DNA of 45,441 bases from Prevotella sp. (GTDB lineage: Bacteria > Bacteroidota > Bacteroidia > Bacteroidales > Bacteroidaceae), in assembly GCA_017509155.1 (NCBI GenBank), contig JAFWQE010000137.1:1-45441 (forward strand). The letters run 5' to 3'. A model generated the notes under the pieces. It did not search any database, was not told the origin of the DNA, and saw nothing but the letters and a program-made list of their open reading frames with translations. The position numbers were made by a program, and so were the translations under genes. Position 1 is the first letter of the stretch. The number at the start of each line of letters is the position of its first letter. Of this stretch, positions 40,770 through 45,441 are shown in pieces.

Positions 40770-41118
40770 TGTATTTGATTTTAGCGCATTCAGCGTCGAA
40801 CTGTGCCTGCAACGAATCCCTGTGCAGCCGCATCTGTGTGGTGGCTGTCAGCTGTTCGGCTGTGGCCGTACCGTTGGCATGAGCCGCATCAGCCTCACGT
40901 TTCATTCTCTCATAGTCAGCCTTTGCCTGCTGCAGTTGTTCGTCGAGTTGCTGAACCGTGCGCTGTGCTGCCGTGAGGGCTGAGTCCTGATGATGCTTTA
41001 GCGCCTCCTTGCGCTGCTCAATCTGCTGTTGCAGCTGTTCGTGCTTGCTCTGGCAGGCCGTCAGCGCGAGCAATGCCGCCATCATACATACGGCGTATTT
41101 TGTCTTTTTTCTTTCCAT
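40747..41118 (-). CDS. Small coiled-coil lipoprotein
   Basis: 123 residues. The signal peptide ends in a lipobox (LLALTAC, Cys about 22). The mature part is almost wholly alpha-helical coiled coil rich in Gln, Glu and Lys (HEQLQQQIEQRKEAL, TVQQLDEQLQQAKADYERM). This resembles other small Bacteroidales lipoproteins of unknown function, probably facing the periplasm. The 3' end overlaps the 3' end of cca on the other strand by 23 bases (40747-40769). A full promoter lies about 100 bases upstream of the start. Confidence 0.75.
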   Translation of the reverse strand: MERKKTKYAVCMMAALLALTACQSKHEQLQQQIEQRKEALKHHQDSALTAAQRTVQQLDEQLQQAKADYERMKREADAAHANGTATAEQLTATTQMRLHRDSLQAQFDAECAKIKYIRKRQKE

Positions 41119-41220
41119 TCCTGTTGTAGCTTTTCATCGGGGAAGTTCCGTCTTCACGATGCTTGTCGTGCCTGCAATCACCAGAATGACGTGCGCTTCA
41201 GCCCGTTTTCCTTTCAGTTG

Positions 41221-41252
41221 CAAAGGTAAAGAAAAACCGCCATATAGCCAAA
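41221..41252 (-). promoter_or_regulatory. Promoter of the small lipoprotein gene
   Basis: On the minus strand TTTG (complement of 41249-41252), 20 bases, TACCTTTG (complement of 41221-41228) matches the Bacteroidetes consensus. Confidence 0.55.
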
Positions 41253-41290
41253 TTAATTGGAAAAGATGATATCGATTCAGTATTTTTTTG

Positions 41291-41298
41291 TACCTTTG
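41291..41298 (+). promoter_or_regulatory. -7 box of the DUF1599 operon
   Basis: TACCTTTG, the same box as on the opposite strand 63 bases away, lies about 43 bases before the DUF1599 start. It may drive DUF1599, the DoxX-like gene and tpiA. Confidence 0.45.
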
Positions 41299-41340
41299 CA
41301 GCGATTTATATACCTATGCGCACGCGCGCTATAATAAATA

Positions 41341-41898
41341 ATGTGTAATCAGACAGATAAGACGGAACGTCAGTTTCGCGATGTAATGGCGGAATGCCGG
41401 TTGCTGTTCAGTCAGAAACTCCACGACTACGGAGCCTCGTGGCGCATTCTGCGCCCGTCGTCGCTCACTGACCAGCTCTTCATAAAGGCCCGTCGCATCC
41501 GCTCGCTTGAAATCAAGAAAGAGGCAATGGTGGACGAAGGAATCCGGCCTGAGTTCATCGGCATCATCAACTACGGCATAGTAGGACTCATACAGCTGGA
41601 ACGAGGATTTGCCGATGAGGTGGACGTGACTCCCGACGAAGCCCTGGCCCTCTACGACAAACATGCGGGCGAGGCACTGGCACTGATGCTTCGCAAGAAT
41701 CACGACTATGATGAGGCTTGGCGTGGCATGCGCGTCAGCTCCTACACCGACTTTATTCTGACGAAGCTGCAGCGTGTCAAGGAGATTGAGGAACTGCAGC
41801 TCAAGGGAGAAGGCCTGAAGGCCAGCGAGGGCATTGACTCCAATTATATGGACATGATCAACTACGCCGTCTTCGGTGCCATCAAGCTGAAGGAGTAG
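41341..41898 (+). CDS. DUF1599 protein with internal duplication
   Basis: 185 residues made of two related halves. Half one has KLHDYGASWRILRPSSLTDQ then FIGIINYGIVGLIQLE; half two has KNHDYDEAWRGMRVSSYTDF then YMDMINYAVFGAIKLKE. Each half carries the (K)xHDYxxxWR...SS.TD...K..R..E pattern of DUF1599, an all-helical domain linked to nucleotide or base modification in some phage contexts (from memory). The enzyme activity in Bacteroidales is unknown. It leads the conserved run DUF1599 - DoxX-like - tpiA - SPOR - folE, which suggests a housekeeping role. Confidence 0.8.
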   Translation: MCNQTDKTERQFRDVMAECRLLFSQKLHDYGASWRILRPSSLTDQLFIKARRIRSLEIKKEAMVDEGIRPEFIGIINYGIVGLIQLERGFADEVDVTPDEALALYDKHAGEALALMLRKNHDYDEAWRGMRVSSYTDFILTKLQRVKEIEELQLKGEGLKASEGIDSNYMDMINYAVFGAIKLKE

Positions 41899-41948
41899 GC
41901 GAGTGGCGGCGCTAGCCCTGTGCGACGCCGACAAAGAATGATAGACAA

Positions 41949-43265
41949 GTGAAGGTATTGGTCAATATATGTCGTTTCCTGCTGGCCGTGGCCCTGGTCT
42001 TTTCGGGCTATGTAAAGGCCATCGACCCGCTGGGTACGCAATACAAGATAGGCGACTATCTCGGAGCGCTGGGACTGCGCGATGCCGTCAACGACTGGCT
42101 GACGCTGGGCGCATCGGTAGGAGTTTCTGCCCTGGAGTTTTGTCTGGGCATCTTCCTGCTCTTCGCCATTCACCGGCGCGTAGTGTCGCGCATTTCGGTG
42201 GTTTTCATGGCCATCATGACCATCATCACGCTTTGGCTTTGGGTGGCCAATCCCATCAGCGACTGTGGATGTTTCGGCGATGCCATCATCCTGACCAACG
42301 GGCAGACGCTGCTCAAGAACATCGTCCTGCTGGCCTGCGCGGTCGTCGTGGCATGGAAACCGCTCAACATGGTGCGGTTCATCTCGAAGACCAACCAGTG
42401 GATTGTCATCAACTACACGATAGTGTTTGTGCTGTTGTCGAGTCTGTGGAGCCTCTACGCACTGCCTGTGTTCGACTTCCGCCCCTACCACGTCGGTGCC
42501 GACATTGCAAAGGGAATGGAGATTCCCGAGGGTGAGAAAGGTCCTGAGTACGTCACGACTTTCATCCTGGAGAAGAACGGAGAGCGCCGCGAGTTCACGC
42601 TCGATGACTATCCCGACTCCACGTGGACTTTCATCGACAGCCGGACAGAGCAGGTGAGCGAGGGCTACGTGCCACCCATCCACGACTTCTCGGTTGAACG
42701 CATCGACGATGGAGAGGACATCACACAGCAGGTGCTGGACAAGGGCTACACCTTCCTGCTCATCTCACCATGGCTGGAAAAGGCGAGCGACACGAACTTC
42801 GGCGAGATAGATCTGCTCTACGAATACGCCCACGAGCACGGCTATCCGTTCTATTGTCTCACGTCGAGCAACGAGCAGGCCATTGAGCGGTGGCGGGAAC
42901 TGACAGGAGCGGAATATGACTTCTGCTTCACTGACGCCACCACGCTGAAGACCATCGTGCGAAGCAATCCTGGACTGTTGCTGCTCAAGGATGGCACCGT
43001 CATCAGAAAATGGAGCCACAACCGTCTGCCCTCGCTCGATCAGGAGATGATGGACAAGCCCCTCGAGCGTCTTGAGATGGGTCAGATGCCCAACGACTCA
43101 GTGCCCCAGAAACTGGGAATACTGCTGATGTGCTTTGTGCTGCCCCTCTTCTTGCTCACCCTGGCCGACCGCCTGTGGGCCTGGACCAAGTGGATTAGGC
43201 GCAGCAAGCCCGAAAGGGCAGAAGCGGAGACAGAAACCCAGAAAGAAGAAAAAGAAGAAACCTAA
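41949..43265 (+). CDS. DoxX/MauE-like membrane protein (BT_3928 type)
   Basis: 438 residues with a GTG start at 41949; the ATG at 41938 is out of frame. Four N-terminal helices form a DoxX/MauE-like unit ([20 protein letters not shown], then [13 protein letters not shown], a Cys-x-Cys motif near residue 105). A fifth helix follows at about 150-170, then a periplasmic domain of about 200 residues with a thioredoxin-like look ([25 protein letters not shown]) but no CxxC, and a last helix near 390. MauE relatives support disulfide chemistry. The sequence matches what I recall as the BT_3928 family next to tpiA. Redox function is inferred. Confidence 0.8.
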   Translation: MKVLVNICRFLLAVALVFSGYVKAIDPLGTQYKIGDYLGALGLRDAVNDWLTLGASVGVSALEFCLGIFLLFAIHRRVVSRISVVFMAIMTIITLWLWVANPISDCGCFGDAIILTNGQTLLKNIVLLACAVVVAWKPLNMVRFISKTNQWIVINYTIVFVLLSSLWSLYALPVFDFRPYHVGADIAKGMEIPEGEKGPEYVTTFILEKNGERREFTLDDYPDSTWTFIDSRTEQVSEGYVPPIHDFSVERIDDGEDITQQVLDKGYTFLLISPWLEKASDTNFGEIDLLYEYAHEHGYPFYCLTSSNEQAIERWRELTGAEYDFCFTDATTLKTIVRSNPGLLLLKDGTVIRKWSHNRLPSLDQEMMDKPLERLEMGQMPNDSVPQKLGILLMCFVLPLFLLTLADRLWAWTKWIRRSKPERAEAETETQKEEKEET

Positions 43266-43285
43266 CGTTAAATAAACAGGAAAAA

Positions 43286-44044
43286 ATGAGAAAGAACATT
43301 GTAGCAGGTAACTGGAAAATGAACATGAACCTGCAAGACGGAATTGCTCTTGCCAAAGAGCTGAACGAAACACTGACGGCTGAGAAGCCCAACTGCGGCG
43401 TCGTAATCTGCACGCCGTTCATCCACCTGGCCAGCATCGCACAGTTCCTCAATCAGGACGTGGTTGGCCTCGGTGCCGAGAACTGCGCCGACAAAGAGAA
43501 GGGCGCCTTCACCGGCGAGGTAAGTGCAGAGATGGTGAAGTCGACGGGTGCTCAGTATGTCATCCTCGGCCACTCGGAGCGTCGCGAATACTATAAGGAG
43601 ACTCCTGAGATCCTGAAGGAGAAGGTGCTCCTGGCTCAGAAGAACGACCTGAAGGTCATCTTCTGCATCGGCGAGAGCCTGGAAGAGCGCGAGGCCGGCA
43701 AGCAGAACGAGGTGGTGAAGGCAGAGCTCGAGGGATCGGTGTTCAACCTCTCTGAGGAAGACTTCCGCAAGATTGTCATCGCCTACGAACCCATCTGGGC
43801 TATTGGCACCGGAAAGACCGCCACTGCCGACCAGGCAGAGGAAATCCACGCCTACATCCGCTCAATCATTGCTGAGAAGTATGGTCAGGCCGTGGCCGAC
43901 GACACCACGATTCTCTATGGTGGCTCGTGCAAGGCTTCCAACGCTCCCGAGCTGTTCGCAAAGCCCGACATCGACGGTGGACTCATCGGCGGTGCCAGCC
44001 TGAAGGCAGCCGACTTCAAGGGCATCATCGACGCCTTTAAGTAA
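43286..44044 (+). CDS. tpiA: Triosephosphate isomerase
   Basis: 252 residues. All active-site parts are present: K11 in GNWKMN, H96 in ILGHSERR, E168 in [14 protein letters not shown], and the phosphate-binding [10 protein letters not shown] and GGLIGGASL near the end. The enzyme interconverts dihydroxyacetone phosphate and glyceraldehyde 3-phosphate in glycolysis. It starts 20 bases after the DoxX-like gene, so it is in the same operon. Glyceraldehyde 3-phosphate is also a PdxS substrate, but nothing beyond that links the loci. Confidence 0.98.
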   Translation: MRKNIVAGNWKMNMNLQDGIALAKELNETLTAEKPNCGVVICTPFIHLASIAQFLNQDVVGLGAENCADKEKGAFTGEVSAEMVKSTGAQYVILGHSERREYYKETPEILKEKVLLAQKNDLKVIFCIGESLEEREAGKQNEVVKAELEGSVFNLSEEDFRKIVIAYEPIWAIGTGKTATADQAEEIHAYIRSIIAEKYGQAVADDTTILYGGSCKASNAPELFAKPDIDGGLIGGASLKAADFKGIIDAFK

Positions 44045-44154
44045 TAAGAACGGAATAAGACAGCGCCGCTGCAGGCCGTGCCTCCATGGCAACTGGCTGG
44101 CAGCTGGCGCTTTCTCACCTTTCAATCATTCATCAACCCAACCATTTTCATGTC

Positions 44155-44859
44155 ATGAAGCAAATCGTCGCAACATTATTGATTCTCGTCTGTGCCAGCA
44201 CCACTGCCAGCGCACAGTACACCGAGCATCTGCAACAGAACAAGCAGGGACAGGGCACCGTGACCGTCACACAGAGTAAGGAAATCGACGACTTGGTGAA
44301 TGGCAAGCAGAACAAACCTGCAACGACCAGCACACCCCGCCCCGCCACGTCTACCTCGACACCGCGCACCAGTACCACCACAACGCCCTCGACGCCGCGC
44401 ACCAGCACTACCGCAACGCCCTCGACGCCGCGCACCTCTGCTTCGTCGTCAGCCTCTTCGTCGGCTACCACCGAGCACAGGTCATCGTCTACGACGTCAG
44501 AGCGTGATGAACGTGCCACCAGACGCGAGTCTACCCAGCGCACCACCACAACAACGGCAGCAGAGCCCGCCGGACGAAAAGTCATGCGAGGTGCCAAGCG
44601 CACCACAGGCTACAGGGTGCAGGTGTATAGTGGAGGCAGTAAGCGCGAAGACCGCGTGAAGGCCGAGCAGACAGCCAACCGCATGAAGTCGGCTTTCCCC
44701 GAACAGCCTATCTACACCCATTTCTATTCGCCCCGATGGGTGTGCCGAATGGGTAACTTCAAGACCTACGAAGAGGCCATGGCCATCTGCAGGAAAGTGC
44801 GCGCCATGGGCTATAAGCAGGCCAGTGTGGTCAAAGGCTCCATCTCGGTTGCACGATAG
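44155..44859 (+). CDS. SPOR-domain periplasmic protein with Thr/Ser/Pro repeats
   Basis: 234 residues from the ATG at 44155, which starts a clean signal peptide (MKQIVATLLILVCASTTASA); the ATG at 44086 gives an unlikely extension. Residues about 60-150 are a low-complexity Thr/Ser/Pro linker built in part from an 11-residue repeat (TPSTPRTSTTA). The last 75 residues form a SPOR domain (GYRVQVYSGGSKREDRVKAE, WVCRMGNFKTYEEAM), which binds denuded peptidoglycan at division sites. The long linker would let the domain reach the wall. It lies between tpiA and folE in a conserved order. Confidence 0.88.
   Translation: MKQIVATLLILVCASTTASAQYTEHLQQNKQGQGTVTVTQSKEIDDLVNGKQNKPATTSTPRPATSTSTPRTSTTTTPSTPRTSTTATPSTPRTSASSSASSSATTEHRSSSTTSERDERATRRESTQRTTTTTAAEPAGRKVMRGAKRTTGYRVQVYSGGSKREDRVKAEQTANRMKSAFPEQPIYTHFYSPRWVCRMGNFKTYEEAMAICRKVRAMGYKQASVVKGSISVAR
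44350..44437 (+). repeat. 33-bp coding tandem repeat in the SPOR protein
   Basis: Units of 33 bp begin at about 44350 (degenerate), 44383 and 44416 (partial), each encoding an 11-residue TPSTPRTSTT(A/T)-like block. The unit keeps the reading frame, so copy number may vary between strains. Confidence 0.75.
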
Positions 44860-44896
44860 GGCGGTGACCGCAATAAGTTATACTTGAAACGAAAGA

Positions 44897-45441
44897 ATGA
44901 ATCCCGAAACAGAATACAGAGAGGGCCTCGACGAACTCACGGCCCACTATAAGGATATTATCAGGCTGCTTGGCGAAGACACCGAGCGCGATGGTCTGCT
45001 GAAAACACCCATGCGCGTGGCAAAGGCCATGCAGATACTGACGCGCGGATACTCGCAGGACGCCCACAAGGTGCTCACCGATGCGCTCTTCCGCGAAGAC
45101 TACAACCAGATGGTCATCGTCAAGGACATCGACTTCTTCTCACTCTGCGAGCACCACATGCTGCCTTTTTACGGTAAGGTGCACGTGGCCTATATTCCCA
45201 GCGGCTACATCACCGGTCTGTCAAAGGTGGCGCGCGTTGTCGACATCTTCAGCCATCGCCTGCAGGTGCAGGAGAGGCTCACACAGCAGATCAAGGACTG
45301 CATCGACGAGACACTGCACCCACTCGGCACCATGGTGGTCATCGAGGCTAAGCACATGTGTATGCAGATGAGGGGCGTGGAGAAGCAGAACAGCATCACC
45401 ACCACCAGCGAGGTGAGCGGCGTCTTCCATCAGGCTAAGAC
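44897..45441 (+). CDS. folE: GTP cyclohydrolase I (3' end outside window)
   Basis: 181 codons are visible before the window ends; the family is about 190-200 residues, so little is missing. The start is ATG 44897 ([20 protein letters not shown]). The zinc ligands C84, H87 ([10 protein letters not shown]) and C155 ([10 protein letters not shown]) are all present, as is [20 protein letters not shown]. The enzyme turns GTP into 7,8-dihydroneopterin triphosphate, the first step of folate synthesis. It follows the SPOR gene after 37 bases, in the order conserved in Bacteroidales. The call is firm. Confidence 0.97.
   Translation, partial: MNPETEYREGLDELTAHYKDIIRLLGEDTERDGLLKTPMRVAKAMQILTRGYSQDAHKVLTDALFREDYNQMVIVKDIDFFSLCEHHMLPFYGKVHVAYIPSGYITGLSKVARVVDIFSHRLQVQERLTQQIKDCIDETLHPLGTMVVIEAKHMCMQMRGVEKQNSITTTSEVSGVFHQAK

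Noticed and set aside
1-45441. Insertion sequences, transposases, integrases or rRNA genes
   Set aside because: None of the translated frames shows DDE, HUH or tyrosine-recombinase motifs, and no rRNA sequence is recognised.

Overview
The window looks like a chromosomal segment of a Bacteroidales species, most likely of the Prevotellaceae, with a GC content around 55% by eye. The signs are: Bacteroidetes-type promoters (TTTG, about 19-20 bases, TAnnTTTG) ahead of many genes and few Shine-Dalgarno sites; a PorX/PorW type IX secretion pair; DUF4834 beside pssA/psd; and the gene order DUF1599 - DoxX-like - tpiA - SPOR - folE, which I recall from Bacteroides. The species cannot be fixed from the sequence alone.

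Bases 1-6540 differ from the rest. They are AT-richer, all genes point right, and the content is restriction and defence-like: the tail of a type ISP-like restriction-modification enzyme, an Mrr-type endonuclease, a membrane-anchored protein, DUF6794, DUF4238, two tiny ORFs, and an AlbA_2/HATPase/winged-helix regulator. The block ends at the 3' side of a tRNA-Lys(TTT) gene, with short inverted and direct repeats beside it. That is how a tRNA-integrated genomic island ends; the integrase, if any, is outside the window.

From 6550 on the genes are core housekeeping. 6.6-12.3 kb: tRNA-Lys, AI-2E-family exporter, thymidine kinase, rsmI plus a coiled-coil lipoprotein, divergent tadA/birA, pyrH. 12.3-14.6 kb: a leftward phospholipid operon (psd, pssA, DUF4834, membrane protein). 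14.6-15.5 kb: a long gene-free stretch with G-rich and hairpin repeats. 15.5-20.2 kb: dnaE, trxA, secreted SH3 protein. 20.5-25.9 kb: leftward porW-porX-tsaE. 27.1-29.7 kb: leftward vitamin B6 locus pdxS-pdxT headed by a ThiD-like/AraC fusion. 30.0-36.2 kb: a tripartite RND efflux operon. 36.3-40.8 kb: an LpxA paralogue, a Lys/Thr-rich basic protein, aroA, CCA-adding enzyme. 40.7-45.4 kb: a small lipoprotein, DUF1599, DoxX-like, tpiA, SPOR protein, folE (cut by the window edge).

The most interesting item is the protein at 28765-29670. It keeps the substrate-binding front half of a ThiD/pyridoxal-kinase-type fold, has lost about 70 residues of the nucleotide-binding part and the GTGC/GTGD catalytic loop, and carries an AraC DNA-binding domain. 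Sitting just upstream of pdxS-pdxT, it could be a vitamin-sensing regulator made from a dead kinase. Other points of note are the island junction at tRNA-Lys, a base-composition mosaic inside the restriction enzyme, a 12-bp x4 coding repeat in the AlbA_2 regulator, a 22-bp x4 tandem repeat, a hairpin/G-quadruplex element, and a set of imperfect inverted repeats between genes. Promoter calls are by eye; product names rest on recognition of family motifs without database searches.
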